Notes: generated from the letters alone by a model not told the origin. A DNA stretch of 54,421 bases from Oscillospiraceae bacterium (GCA_021203045.1 JAJQBY010000128.1:2737-57157); one strand, 5' to 3'. Counted from the first letter of the stretch, positions 17,497 through 28,563 are shown. Numbers and translations are program-made.

Positions 17497-18595
17497 TGGT
17501 GAAAGTGTTATAGGTAACGGACGCGCCGAGCATGAGGGTGCCATCGCCGAACATCTCTACACCATCATAAACATTATTAAAGGTACAGCCGGTTACAGTA
17601 AATGCAGTAGTGCCGGTGTTGATAAAGACCGCATAGCCCGTTCCGGAGCCCTGGAAAGTGCAGTTCTTTACTGTCAGGTTATCACCTTTTTTACTCTGCT
17701 CTGTGTAGTTGGAAACGCCTGCCGCGACCCAACTCGTCTTGGTGGTCCCCATGGTGATCGTCAGGCCATCCAGCGTCACATTCTGGGCATTGCGGATCAA
17801 AATACCGTCTGTTTCCGGACTTGCGCCGGACACTTTGTCCGGGTTTTCACTTCCGTCCATAGTGAAAATGGTGACCGTCTCGCCTGCTGCTGCCTGAACA
17901 GTCAGATTATCCATTCCATTCAGAACGGTAAAGCGTGCATAACTTCCAGCCTTGACAGTAATCGTCCAGCCGGTTATATCTTCCTGTGTGTTAATGTAGT
18001 TAATCGCCGCCTGGATAGTGGTATAGGTATCGCCCTCCACCTCCGTTGCACTAGCATTCACAGTAAGGGTCTTATCCGAATCGTCTACCACAGTTGGGGT
18101 GCTAATATACGCACTCAAAGCATCAGCAATGCTGTACAGCTCGTCATATTCATCCTCTGAGAGCGTTCCACTCTCCGCGGCAGCCTCCATCTTATCCCAC
18201 AAGGTATAGAGACTCTCCAGGATAGCCAATGCGGTGTCCGTATCTCCCGCCTCGATGGCGGCAGTGGCCTGGGCCTCCAGGTCCGCCAGCTGCGCTACAT
18301 AGCTGTCATAGACAGAGGTGTCCGCCTCCGTCAGTTGCTGAGCTACGGCAGCGCTGCCGTCCTCATCGTCGGTAGCGTCTTCGTCCTCGGCGTCATCGTC
18401 GCCTTCGGTGGCGCTGCTGTCTCCGGTAGTATCGCCGCTTTCTCCGCCGGTCTCGTCCTGGGAGGTGGTTTCCGCGTCCTCCGTGGTCTCCGCAGTCTCT
18501 CCGTCGGCACCGTCTACTGCAAACGCAGACGACACGCCGCCCAGAGAGAGCACCATGACCAGGACCAGCACAAGGCTTATCAACCGTTTGCGCAT
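17484..18595 (-). CDS. Adhesin N-terminal part: signal peptide, linker and beta-helix start
   Basis: Starts MRKRLISLVLVLVMV, with a signal peptide cleaved near SSAFA-VDG (about residue 26) and AAGGAGGACA-type spacing before the ATG. A Glu/Asp/Thr-rich disordered linker (about 27-90) is followed by a helical region (about 95-170, DSYVAQLADLEAQATAAIEAG). A beta-helix beginning with YTTIQAAINYIN (about 194) has repeated N-V-T-L-D-G-L-T type coils, as in pectate-lyase-like proteins. The frame runs past the frameshift to 17393 with unrelated residues. Alone this piece would be secreted but not anchored. Confidence 0.75.
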
Positions 18596-18705
18596 TTCAT
18601 TGTCCTCCTTAAAATTGGTGATTGCTGCCCCTTATTCACCGGGGAATAATTATTCCGTGGTTTACTGGAGCGCAAAAAAATCCCTTTGCCTGAAATAATG
18701 TAAAC

Positions 18706-18734
18706 ATTATACGCTTGAACGTCAGGAAAAGCAA
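18706..18734 (-). promoter_or_regulatory. Promoter of the adhesin gene
   Basis: -35 TTGCTT (18729-18734), 17-nt spacer, perfect -10 TATAAT (18706-18711) on the minus strand. It leaves a leader of about 100 nt before the start codon at 18595. Confidence 0.65.
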
Positions 18735-18988
18735 GCATTTCCGAATAAAAATATTTGTTGAATTTCCCACAGAAACTTTGGAATTCCCGGTGCCTTCGGG
18801 AAAAACCCACCTCCCGGGGCCCCTCATGGCAAAAAGCGGCCATTAAAAGCCGAATTCACATCGTTTTTTGCGATTTTTCGAATAACATCAACACCTCCCA
18901 GCCAAGAAAACGAGCCAAATCCGAACTACGGAAAATCAATTCCGGCAATCTCCATCGGCCGCAGGCGGCGGGCCGAATGTTTACAAAA

Positions 18989-19026
18989 TGTTAACTGCCA
19001 CACCACTTAACAAAATCAAGTTGTTA
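18989..19026 (+). promoter_or_regulatory. Candidate BusR operator
   Basis: Two interlocking inverted repeats: TGTTAA (18989-18994) with TTAACA (19007-19012), and TAACAA (19008-19013) with TTGTTA (19021-19026). They lie about 60-90 nt before busR. BusR-type tetramers are known to bind paired palindromes near their target promoters. The half-site differs from the published lactococcal one, so this is inference. Confidence 0.35.
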
Positions 19027-19082
19027 GTTTAAAATAGAATACAGTCGTCATTCATTTACTATACTGGGGAGATGATGTTCAG

Positions 19083-19718
19083 ATGTGCACAGCCGCATCC
19101 CCGCAATATTTGCAGATCGCGCTGGATATTGCCGCGCGTATCGCCCGGGGCGAGCTGCCGGAGGGCAGCGTTGTCTATGGCCGGTCCGTCATGGCGTCGG
19201 AATACGGCGTATCGCCGGAGACCATCCGGCGGTCGCTCCATCTGCTGGCGGATATGAAGGTGGTGGAGATCAAGCAGCAGACCGGCGTAAGGGTCATATC
19301 CGCCGACAACGCCAGGCGCTATATCGCCAATTTTTCCGAGTCCAGCGAGGTATATAAGCTGCGGGAGCAGCTGCGGTCGCTTCTGGCGGAGCACCAGGCG
19401 CTGAACCAGCGCATCGGGGACACGGTGACCGCCCTGCTCCGGGCCAGGGAGACCTTCTCCGCCGCCCATGACCCTCTGCCCAACTATGAGGTGCCGGTTC
19501 CCGCCGACTCCCCGGTCATCGGAAAGAGCATCGGCTGTCTGAATTTCTGGCAGAGCACCGGCGCCACCATCACCGGCATCCGCCGGGGTAAGAATCTCAT
19601 CGTCTCTCCCGGCCCCTATGCAGAGCTGTACGGCGGAGACGTGCTCCTGATCGTCGGCTCCTCCGGCGCCGTGTCAGCCGCCCAAAGTCTTGTATCCGCG
19701 AAGGAGGAATCATATTGA
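19083..19718 (+). CDS. busR: GntR-family regulator with RCK_C/TrkA-C domain (BusR-like)
   Basis: 211 aa: winged-helix GntR domain (about 8-75, with VSPETIRRSLHLLADMKVV), a helical coiled coil (about 85-125, VYKLREQLRSLLAEHQ), then an RCK_C/TrkA-C domain (about 135-205, SPVIGKSIG...YAELYGGDVLLIVG). This order defines BusR, a c-di-AMP-dependent tetrameric repressor of the glycine-betaine transporter genes in lactic acid bacteria. The ABC osmolyte genes follow immediately (stop and next start overlap), as expected for the BusR regulon. So c-di-AMP, high at low ionic stress, probably shuts this operon; that is inference from the family. A GGGGAGA ribosome site precedes the ATG. Confidence 0.85.
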   Translation: MCTAASPQYLQIALDIAARIARGELPEGSVVYGRSVMASEYGVSPETIRRSLHLLADMKVVEIKQQTGVRVISADNARRYIANFSESSEVYKLREQLRSLLAEHQALNQRIGDTVTALLRARETFSAAHDPLPNYEVPVPADSPVIGKSIGCLNFWQSTGATITGIRRGKNLIVSPGPYAELYGGDVLLIVGSSGAVSAAQSLVSAKEESY

Positions 19719-20824
19719 TTGAATTCAAAAACGTATGTAAAAGCTATGGAAAAACACAGATTCTGAAGGATCTGAGCTTCACCATCCAGGATGGGGAGTT
19801 TATCGTCCTCATAGGCCCGTCCGGCTGCGGCAAGACGACCACCCTGAAAACCATCAACCGGCTCATCGAGCCGGACGGCGGCACAGTCTATATAGACGGC
19901 CGGGACATCCGGGAGACGGACAAGGACGACCTGCGCCGGCATATCGGATATGTCATCCAGCAGATCGGCCTGTTTCCCAATATGACCGTGGCCCAGAATA
20001 TATGCGTTGTCCCGAAGCTGCTGAAATACAGCAAGGAGGACTGCGCCCGGATCGTATCCGATATGCTGAAAATGGTGGGCATGGAGGAATACGCGGACAA
20101 ATATCCCAACCAGCTCTCCGGCGGGCAGCAGCAGCGTATCGGCGTTCTGCGGGCACTGGCCGCCTCCCCGCCCATCGTGCTGATGGATGAGCCCTTCGGC
20201 GCTCTCGACCCCCAGACCCGGGAGGTCCTGCAGGACGAGGTGAAGAATCTCCAGAAGAAGCTGAACAAGACCTTCGTGTTCGTCACCCACGACATGGATG
20301 AGGCTCTGAAAATGGCCGACAGGATATTCTTCATGGACGAGGGCTGTATCGTCCAGATGGCCACACCGGAGGAGATGCTGGAGCACCCGGCCACCGAGCG
20401 GGTGCAGAGCTTCCTCGGCAAGCACACCGCCGAGGCCGCCGCCCCCTCCAGGGTGGAGGATTATATGCGCACCAACATCCGCACCATGCGCAAGGGCCGG
20501 GGCTGCCGGGAATGCGCGGAGCGCATGGCCCGCTATAACGTGGACACCCTTATCATCTCCGATGACGACGGCCGCTACGTCGGCACCGTATCCATCGGCG
20601 ATATCCGGAAATGGGGCCGTGACCTGCAGAGCATCGACCCGATCATCCGCAACACCACCCGCACCGTCCGCCTGGGCGACGACGCCCGGGAGTGCTTCGA
20701 TTATCTACTGGAGGCCGACGCAGGATATGTAGTGGTCCTGCGGGAGGATGACACCATCGCCGGTATCGTGACCAAGACCAGCATCGCCAAGTCCGTGGCC
20801 GAGAATCTGTGGGAAAATACATGA
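19715..20824 (+). CDS. opuCA: Osmolyte (betaine/carnitine/choline-type) ABC transporter ATP-binding protein with CBS domains
   Basis: 369 aa. The Walker A GPSGCGKTT (about 34-42), signature LSGGQQQR (about 136-143) and Walker B IVLMDEPFGALD (about 156-167) form a full ABC ATPase. A CBS pair fills the C-terminus (about 248-365), which in OpuA/OpuC transporters senses ionic strength or c-di-AMP. The start is a TTG overlapping the busR stop (TTGA), 7 nt after a strong AAGGAGG. The 3' end overlaps the permease start as ATGA. It supplies energy to the two membrane subunits encoded next. Confidence 0.93.
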   Translation: MIEFKNVCKSYGKTQILKDLSFTIQDGEFIVLIGPSGCGKTTTLKTINRLIEPDGGTVYIDGRDIRETDKDDLRRHIGYVIQQIGLFPNMTVAQNICVVPKLLKYSKEDCARIVSDMLKMVGMEEYADKYPNQLSGGQQQRIGVLRALAASPPIVLMDEPFGALDPQTREVLQDEVKNLQKKLNKTFVFVTHDMDEALKMADRIFFMDEGCIVQMATPEEMLEHPATERVQSFLGKHTAEAAAPSRVEDYMRTNIRTMRKGRGCRECAERMARYNVDTLIISDDDGRYVGTVSIGDIRKWGRDLQSIDPIIRNTTRTVRLGDDARECFDYLLEADAGYVVVLREDDTIAGIVTKTSIAKSVAENLWENT

Positions 20825-21465
20825 TGAAGGAGCTTATCTCTACCTACGGCTCTATGCTGGCCAACGCGATCGTCACCCACACCATCTATGTCATCATATG
20901 CGTCGCCATCGGCTTTGTCCTGGGCCTGACGCTGGGCGTGGCCCTGTCCCGGATACCCCGGTGCGCCGGTATCATCATGCCGGTCATATCCGTGTTCCAG
21001 ACCATCCCCGGTCTGGTGTTCATCGGCATACTGTTTTTGTGGCTCGGCATGGTGCCCGCCACGGTCATCATCGCACTGTCGATCTATGCCCTGTTCCCGG
21101 TGCTGAAAAATACCTATGCAGGGCTCCTCAGCATAGACCCGAAATATATCGAGGCCGCCAAGGGCTGCGGCATGTCCGCCATTCAGTCTATTTTCCGGGT
21201 GGAGCTGCCCCTGGCCATGCCCACGATTATCGCCGGCCTGCGGATGTCCGCCATATACACCGTGTCCTGGACCGTGCTGGCCTCTATGATCGGCCTGGGC
21301 GGGCTGGGTGATTTCATCTATCAGGGCACCGCCTCCAACAACAACACGCTGATACTGCTGGGAGCGATACCGGCAGCCATACTGGCTATCCTGATCGGGG
21401 CGCTGATCGACCTGCTGCAAAAGAAGGTCACGCCCCGGGGCCTGCGCAAGGGGGTGACCAAATGA
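20821..21465 (+). CDS. opuCB: Osmolyte ABC transporter permease
   Basis: 214 aa, five or six hydrophobic segments, with the binding-protein-dependent permease EAA loop (EAAKGCGMSAIQSIFRVELP, about 117-136) that docks on the ATPase. The ATG overlaps the ATPase stop (ATGA) and the gene's own stop overlaps the next start, so the operon is translationally coupled. Matches OpuCB/ProW-type permeases for quaternary ammonium osmolytes; the exact substrate is unknown. Confidence 0.9.
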   Translation: MMKELISTYGSMLANAIVTHTIYVIICVAIGFVLGLTLGVALSRIPRCAGIIMPVISVFQTIPGLVFIGILFLWLGMVPATVIIALSIYALFPVLKNTYAGLLSIDPKYIEAAKGCGMSAIQSIFRVELPLAMPTIIAGLRMSAIYTVSWTVLASMIGLGGLGDFIYQGTASNNNTLILLGAIPAAILAILIGALIDLLQKKVTPRGLRKGVTK

Positions 21466-22979
21466 GCGTAAGTCTGATTTTGGAGCACCTTTACATTGTA
21501 TTTTTCTCAAGCCTGCTGTCTGTCGCCGTGGGCCTGCCGCTGGGGCTTCTCGCCTATCTGTTCCCTAAGGTGCGGGGGCTTATCCTGAAGCTGGTGGATC
21601 TGCTGCAAACGATCCCCGCCCTGGCGCTGCTGGGCATCATCATGGTGTTCGTGGGCGCGGGCAAGGTCACGGTCATCACCGGCATCACGCTGTATTCCCT
21701 CCTCCCCATCGTGCGGAACACCTGCCTGGGTCTGGAGGAGGTAGACCCGGGCGTGAAGGAGGCCGCCCGGGGCATGGGCATGAGCAAGATATACCGGACG
21801 CTGTTCATTGAGCTTCCCCTGGCTTTTCCCACCGTGTTCACCGGCATCCGCATCGCGGTGGTGAACGCCATTGGCACAGCGGTATTCGCTGCCTTCGTGG
21901 GCGGCGGTGGTCTGGGCAGCATTATCACCCGGGGCATCCGCATACAGGATATGTCCCTGGTTCTGGCCGGCACAGGCGCACTGATGGCCATTGCCATCAT
22001 CGCTGATCTGCTCATGGGCACCCTCGAAAACAGCATGCGAAAAAACAAGGGCTCCGCCAAAAGGCGCTGGCTCCCGACCCTGGCGGTGCTCCTGGTCTGT
22101 CTGGCGGTCCTTATGCCCTATGGTATCAGCTCCGCCGGCAGCGACGAGCTGCTGATCTATGACGGCAACTACTCTGAAATGCAGATCATGTACCGCATGG
22201 CAAAATATCTCATCGAGGACCAAACCGACGTAACCGTCACCATCCAGGATGAGATGTCCCAGGTGAACAGCTTCAAATCGCTCATCGGCGACGATCACAG
22301 CTGCGATCTGATGTTCTCCTACGACGGCACGCTGCTGACCACCTTCCTGGGTCTGGACCCCACCGATGTGCCGGAGGGCGAGACCCTTTATGATTATGCA
22401 AATCAGGTGGCCGGAGAGGAATACGGCCTCCGCCTGCTGGCGAAGGTGGGCTTCGACAACACCTATGCCATCGCCGTGACCCGTGAGGTCGCGGATGAAT
22501 ATAGTCTGGAGACCATAAGCGACCTGGTCCCCGTAGCGGGCGAGCTGATCTTCGGCGCGGAGCACGAGTTCTTCACCCAGGAGGGCAGCATGAAATACGG
22601 GCCGTTCACTGAATATTACGGCCTGACCTTCAAGGACGCGGTCTCCGTGGACGTCAGTCTGAAATATGCCGCCATAGAGAACGGCAGCTTTGAGGTCACA
22701 GAGGTCTACGCCACGGACGGCCTCAACCGGCAGGCTGATCTTGTAATACTGGAGGACGATCTATCCTTTTTCCCGGAATATAACGGCGCCTTCCTCATCC
22801 GAGAGGACACCCTGACCCGCTTTTCCGATGCGCCGCTGGAGGACATTCTGAACGAGCTGGCCGGTTTGATCTCCAACGATGATATGATGGATATGACCTA
22901 TCAGACGGACGTTCTGGGCCGCAGCGCTGACGACGTCGCCCGGGAATTTCTGGTCGAGCGCGGCCTCCTTGCGGAATGA
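21462..22979 (+). CDS. Fused osmolyte permease and substrate-binding protein
   Basis: 505 aa. Residues 1-200 are a second OpuC-type permease with an EAA loop (EAARGMGMSKIYRTLFIELP, about 106-125). A basic hinge (RKNKGSAKRRW, about 191-201) and one further membrane segment (about 203-222) lead to an extracellular OpuAC-type binding domain (about 228-505). The permease-receptor fusion is known in OpuA/BusAB transporters, where receptors are tethered to the complex. Here it is combined with a separate permease, so the complex would be heterodimeric in the membrane. The binding domain has few tryptophans, so a canonical Trp-lined betaine box is not obvious, and a non-betaine substrate is possible. 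Confidence 0.88.
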   Translation: MSVSLILEHLYIVFFSSLLSVAVGLPLGLLAYLFPKVRGLILKLVDLLQTIPALALLGIIMVFVGAGKVTVITGITLYSLLPIVRNTCLGLEEVDPGVKEAARGMGMSKIYRTLFIELPLAFPTVFTGIRIAVVNAIGTAVFAAFVGGGGLGSIITRGIRIQDMSLVLAGTGALMAIAIIADLLMGTLENSMRKNKGSAKRRWLPTLAVLLVCLAVLMPYGISSAGSDELLIYDGNYSEMQIMYRMAKYLIEDQTDVTVTIQDEMSQVNSFKSLIGDDHSCDLMFSYDGTLLTTFLGLDPTDVPEGETLYDYANQVAGEEYGLRLLAKVGFDNTYAIAVTREVADEYSLETISDLVPVAGELIFGAEHEFFTQEGSMKYGPFTEYYGLTFKDAVSVDVSLKYAAIENGSFEVTEVYATDGLNRQADLVILEDDLSFFPEYNGAFLIREDTLTRFSDAPLEDILNELAGLISNDDMMDMTYQTDVLGRSADDVAREFLVERGLLAE

Positions 22980-23130
22980 CGCGCCGACCCGCTCTGAAAA
23001 AATAATGGCCGCTTCGCTGTAAATTCCGGCCCCGGCGCCGCTTATCAGAGGAATATCCCCGTTTTTCTCAATTTTGCAGTAGAAATTTGCAAATACCTGT
23101 GGTATTATTATCTGGCAAAAAATATAGATA

Positions 23131-23184
23131 CTGACCGGAAAGCATGCCTTCCGGTCAGTCCCGCGCCCTGTTTACAGAGCGGGA
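23131..23184 (+). terminator. Tandem hairpins after the osmolyte operon
   Basis: First hairpin CTGACCGGAA (23131-23140) / TTCCGGTCAG (23149-23158). Second hairpin TCCCGC (23159-23164) / GCGGGA (23179-23184) with an inner CTGT/ACAG pairing, followed by ATATTATTTT. They end the operon or act as leader elements of the next gene. The rest of 22980-23261 shows no gene. Confidence 0.6.
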
Positions 23185-23261
23185 ATATTATTTTCGAAAA
23201 CGCACATACCTATTGCTGAGACCATGCTTCCGGCATAGAGAACGTGCGGGGAGGGGATATT

Positions 23262-23969
23262 ATGGAGTCTGTGCTGACACCAAACGAAAACAAAAAGCTG
23301 CGGATAGAGACAAGCTTCGGGGCTTATGACCGGGGGGCCATCCAGACGCATTTCGTCCAGATCGGAGAGGACTACTGCGATCTGGTGCGCCAGTATGTGT
23401 TGCCCGTATATCAGGAGGGGGACATCCTCTCTGTGGCAGAGAAGATCATCTCCCTGTGCCAGAAGAATATCATCTATAAAAAGGACATGAAGCTGACCTG
23501 GCTGGCAAAATTCCTGTCCAAATTCGCCTCCCACAGTCCCTATGGAATCGGTGTGGACAACCCCTGGAAGATGCAGTTCGCCATCGATCACTGCGGAGCG
23601 CCCAAGATCATATGGGCCTCCATCGCCGGGGGCGTGGGCAAGCTGTTCGGCAAGAAGGGCGTGTTCTATAAGATCGCCGGGCCGGAGGTGGCGGGGCTGG
23701 ATGGATTTTACACCGCCTCCTTCCAGGAATACGGGGATTTCTGCATGATGCTGCCCAAGGAGCCCCAGGAGGTCTGCCGCCGCATCAAGGAGGAGACCGG
23801 CGTCACCTGCATGCTGGTGGATGCCAACGACTTCGAGCGGGACATTCTTGGAAAGAGCCCTGACCTGACCCTGTCGGACGGGCAGTGCGCCGAGCTGATA
23901 CAGGACAATCCCTCCGGAAACTCCACCCAGCTCACGCCCTTCGTTCTCATCCGCAAGGCAGCGGAATAA
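23262..23969 (+). CDS. CofE-like (F420-0:gamma-glutamyl ligase domain) protein
   Basis: 235 aa starting at the ATG 5 nt after GGAGGGG; an upstream GTG at 23244 has no good ribosome site. The fold signature of the CofE family is recognisable: an N-terminal strand with conserved acidic residues, a central NPWKMQFAIDHCGAPKIIWA-like segment, and a C-terminal MLVDANDFERDILGKSPDL. CofE adds glutamates to coenzyme F420 in archaea and actinobacteria. No other F420 gene is visible and Clostridia generally lack F420, so the real reaction is probably another amide ligation. Function unknown. Confidence 0.65.
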   Translation: MESVLTPNENKKLRIETSFGAYDRGAIQTHFVQIGEDYCDLVRQYVLPVYQEGDILSVAEKIISLCQKNIIYKKDMKLTWLAKFLSKFASHSPYGIGVDNPWKMQFAIDHCGAPKIIWASIAGGVGKLFGKKGVFYKIAGPEVAGLDGFYTASFQEYGDFCMMLPKEPQEVCRRIKEETGVTCMLVDANDFERDILGKSPDLTLSDGQCAELIQDNPSGNSTQLTPFVLIRKAAE

Positions 23970-24043
23970 AAAAGCATACTCAGCAAAATACCCGCGCCGG
24001 AGAAGCGTTTCAGCTTCTTCGACGCGGGTATTTATCATGCTTT

Positions 24044-24046
<3 letters not shown>
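23968..24046. terminator. Bidirectional terminator between the CofE-like gene and the ClpE-like gene
   Basis: AATACCCGCG (23987-23996) pairs with CGCGGGTATT (24023-24032), with an inner AGAAGC/GCTTCT stem and an outer AAAAAGCAT/ATGCTTTTT pairing. U-tracts exist in both directions, as expected for convergent genes. Confidence 0.85.
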
Positions 24047-26395
<2,349 letters not shown>

Positions 26396-26451
26396 GGATG
26401 TCTCCTTACGGTTATACCGTTCTTAAAAGCTCTTTTTTGTCTGCCTTCAAA

Positions 26452-27195
26452 TCAGAAGGTTATATAATTTGACAGCATATTCTTGTCCAGCAGATAGGAC
26501 GCCACCTTGGCGGTGCGAAGGGTCTCCTCCGGGATGAGCAGCCCCGCAAACTGCAGCGCCCAGACGATGATGGCGCAGAGCAGCAGTCCCGTGAAGATGC
26601 CGATGCCAAGACCGACCACATCGTTCACGATGCCCACATAGGGCAGACGGAAGCTGAGATTCGGGATATTGACAAGGACGGTCAGCAGCGCATAAATGAT
26701 GATGAAAAACAGCAGGAATCCACCATACCAGGTGACGGCCTGACACAGGATAGTGATGACGGAGGAGGAGATGGTAGCATCGTTTTCGTCCATATACTCC
26801 ACCGCTCTGGCACCCAGATCCTCGGCAATGGCGTCATAAAAGCCCAGGCTCTTATAGGTCTGGACGGCCACCGTCTCCTCGATGCCCGGGTTCTGCTCCA
26901 GCAGATCGGACAGAGAATAATCGACAACATAGTTTTCGTTCTCGTCCATTTCATAGCCCAGCAGCTCATAGGTGGTGTTCTCCACCTGATTTTCCATATA
27001 ACCGCTGATGAAGGGCTTCAGCACCGGGATTACCTCATAGGAGAAGGTATCGCTGAGAAGCTGGCCGCCATACAGGGATAGTATGATCACCAGCACCCCG
27101 ACGATTCCCATGATGATGCCCTTTTTGAATCCCTGCCAGGCACAGACGACGATGATGACCACCAGGATAAGGTTGATGATAGTAGCCAGAGCCAT
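26452..27195 (-). CDS. CvpA-family membrane protein
   Basis: 247 aa from MALATIINLI, chosen for its GAGGT site 9 nt upstream; an upstream in-frame ATG at 27279 would overlap the next gene. Three hydrophobic segments open the protein (about 3-50), an acidic extracellular insertion spans about 70-140, and two or three more membrane segments follow, with the family's GxxxGxxxGLLL pattern (about 200-225). CvpA is known for colicin V production and envelope or bile tolerance; its molecular role is unclear. It follows the DUF5711 gene by about 60 nt, likely in one unit. Confidence 0.8.
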   Translation of the reverse strand: MALATIINLILVVIIVVCAWQGFKKGIIMGIVGVLVIILSLYGGQLLSDTFSYEVIPVLKPFISGYMENQVENTTYELLGYEMDENENYVVDYSLSDLLEQNPGIEETVAVQTYKSLGFYDAIAEDLGARAVEYMDENDATISSSVITILCQAVTWYGGFLLFFIIIYALLTVLVNIPNLSFRLPYVGIVNDVVGLGIGIFTGLLLCAIIVWALQFAGLLIPEETLRTAKVASYLLDKNMLSNYITF

Positions 27196-27256
27196 AAGAC
27201 ATACCTCGTTATCAGTAACAATTTGGATGGACGCCCCCAGCGGGCGCGTGTGGATA

Positions 27257-28489
27257 TCAGAAACTGTATACCTCCGCATAATTGGAGGCGGCCAGAACGG
27301 CCTCTCCCCTGGAGCGGAGCATGGCGTATTTAAAGCCGGTCAAACCGGTGAGACGGCCCTTCTCCTCCAGGGAATCGCTGTATAGAATGGCGCTGTCGGA
27401 TACGAGCACCAGTATCTCCGAATCCGATGCGTTCAGGCAGATAATGCCGCTTTGCAGCTCCGCCTGTCCCTGCTCCCGGCCGGATGCATCCAGCGACACG
27501 AGGACAGAGGAGGTTCCCGCCCGGTAGGGGCTGAGAGCCAGGGTCAGAAAGCCGTCCCCAAAGGCATAGCCCGTCAGGTATTGGCCGCCGTAATCATATG
27601 TATTCTGCCACTGACCGTTCCCGTCAAAGTAAATGACCTGCTCCGCGCTGATGGCACAGAGCCGGTTGGAGGAGAACCAGTGTACATCCAGCAGGATGGT
27701 GTCCGACACGGAAAAGGCCGCCTGCTGCTCCGACTGGGAGAGATCGAACAGCCGCACCTCGCTGCCGCTGGAGGTGTAGGACAGCACGGCCAGATCTTTG
27801 CCGTCCGGAGATACCAGGCCGCTCATGACCCAGGCCGAGGAGGAATACCACTGGTATACCAGCTCCAAAGATGGATCATATACCTCCACCAGCGCCCGGT
27901 AGCCGGTGTATTCTGTCGTCACGGTCACATAGCCGCTCTCCGACACGGTCAGAGAGATGATGGTGTCCGCCGGGGTCATAGTCTGGATGCTTCCGTTCAG
28001 GTCCACCACCGTGATCGACGTTCCGCCCAGGTCATAGAATACCGCAAAGCTGTCGCAGACAGCGATGGCCGGGGAGTCCATGGGCGTGACCGTGCTGGCC
28101 ACGGTATTTCCCTCCCCGTCCAGCAGCTCGATCCCGGTGGAGGTGGCCACAGCCAGCCCGTCTCCTACGGCGGCAAATACCTGCCCGGAGCCGGCATCGA
28201 AAATATATTCCTCCTCCGCCACGGCCTCCGTGGAGACAGACAGGGTCAGATCGTCCGTATTGAAGCTGCTTTCATTTAACCATATGATGATGCAGGCGGC
28301 AAACAGAAGCAAAGCTGCGCCCAGCGCGATCAGCGCGCCCCGGATATCCCGCCTGGAAAGCTTTTCCGCAGCAGGGGCTCCCGTCTCAGAGGGGGGAGTC
28401 TTTTTCTTTTCCGGCCCCTTTTTCCTTTTGGGCTCCTCCGGCGGCGTCTCCGGCATGTTATTGACTTTTTTCAGATGCTTGTTTGCCAT
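27257..28489 (-). CDS. DUF5711-family membrane-anchored beta-propeller protein
   Basis: 410 aa. A basic, Pro/Lys-rich cytosolic tail (about 1-50) and one transmembrane segment (about 51-70) are followed by an extracellular domain of repeated short beta-strand blades (about 80-410, e.g. VFAAVGDGLAVATSTGIELLD). This matches the DUF5711 family of Clostridia. The function is unknown; propellers of this kind usually sense or scaffold at the cell surface. The adjacent cvpA gene also encodes an envelope protein. A promoter is at 28520-28549. Confidence 0.75.
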   Translation of the reverse strand: MANKHLKKVNNMPETPPEEPKRKKGPEKKKTPPSETGAPAAEKLSRRDIRGALIALGAALLLFAACIIIWLNESSFNTDDLTLSVSTEAVAEEEYIFDAGSGQVFAAVGDGLAVATSTGIELLDGEGNTVASTVTPMDSPAIAVCDSFAVFYDLGGTSITVVDLNGSIQTMTPADTIISLTVSESGYVTVTTEYTGYRALVEVYDPSLELVYQWYSSSAWVMSGLVSPDGKDLAVLSYTSSGSEVRLFDLSQSEQQAAFSVSDTILLDVHWFSSNRLCAISAEQVIYFDGNGQWQNTYDYGGQYLTGYAFGDGFLTLALSPYRAGTSSVLVSLDASGREQGQAELQSGIICLNASDSEILVLVSDSAILYSDSLEEKGRLTGLTGFKYAMLRSRGEAVLAASNYAEVYSF

Positions 28490-28519
28490 AGAACGCCCCT
28501 CTGGTATTGGTGACTATAT

Positions 28520-28549
28520 ATTTTATCATATCCCGTCAAGGTTTGTCTA
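28520..28549 (-). promoter_or_regulatory. Promoter of the DUF5711-cvpA unit
   Basis: TAGACA (28544-28549), 18-nt spacer, TAAAAT (28520-28525) on the minus strand. A second -35-like TTGACG overlaps the spacer. Confidence 0.5.
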
Positions 28550-28563
28550 TTGCTTTTCGAGAA

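Larger units (their letters stand above)
14296..18595 (-). pseudogene. Sortase-type multidomain adhesin (beta-helix, pilin-like, vWA, Cna-B) with a frameshift
   Basis: Two minus-strand frames together encode about 1430 residues. In order: signal peptide, acidic helical linker, beta-helix, pilin isopeptide-linker-like domain, von Willebrand A domain, two Cna-B repeats, Pro/Thr-rich stalk, sorting signal. The span exceeds a multiple of three by one base. The frames switch near 17480-17505; skipping one T at about 17493-17494 joins NTFTN to CAFAMHGYYGG and keeps the beta-helix pattern. The gene is thus intact but for one base: either recent decay, phase-variable, or a sequence error. No sortase gene is in this window. 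Confidence 0.8.
18596..19082. other. Divergent intergenic region between adhesin and busR
   Basis: Nearly 490 bases without a convincing gene. It holds the adhesin promoter (18706-18734), a 14-base palindrome GGAATAATTATTCC (18642-18655) in the adhesin leader, and TTAACA-type inverted repeats before busR (18989-19026). The middle (18740-18970) shows nothing recognisable. Confidence 0.6.

Noticed and set aside
18580-18843. Small minus-strand frame upstream of the adhesin
   Set aside because: No ribosome site, crosses the adhesin promoter and overlaps the adhesin start; composition is non-coding.
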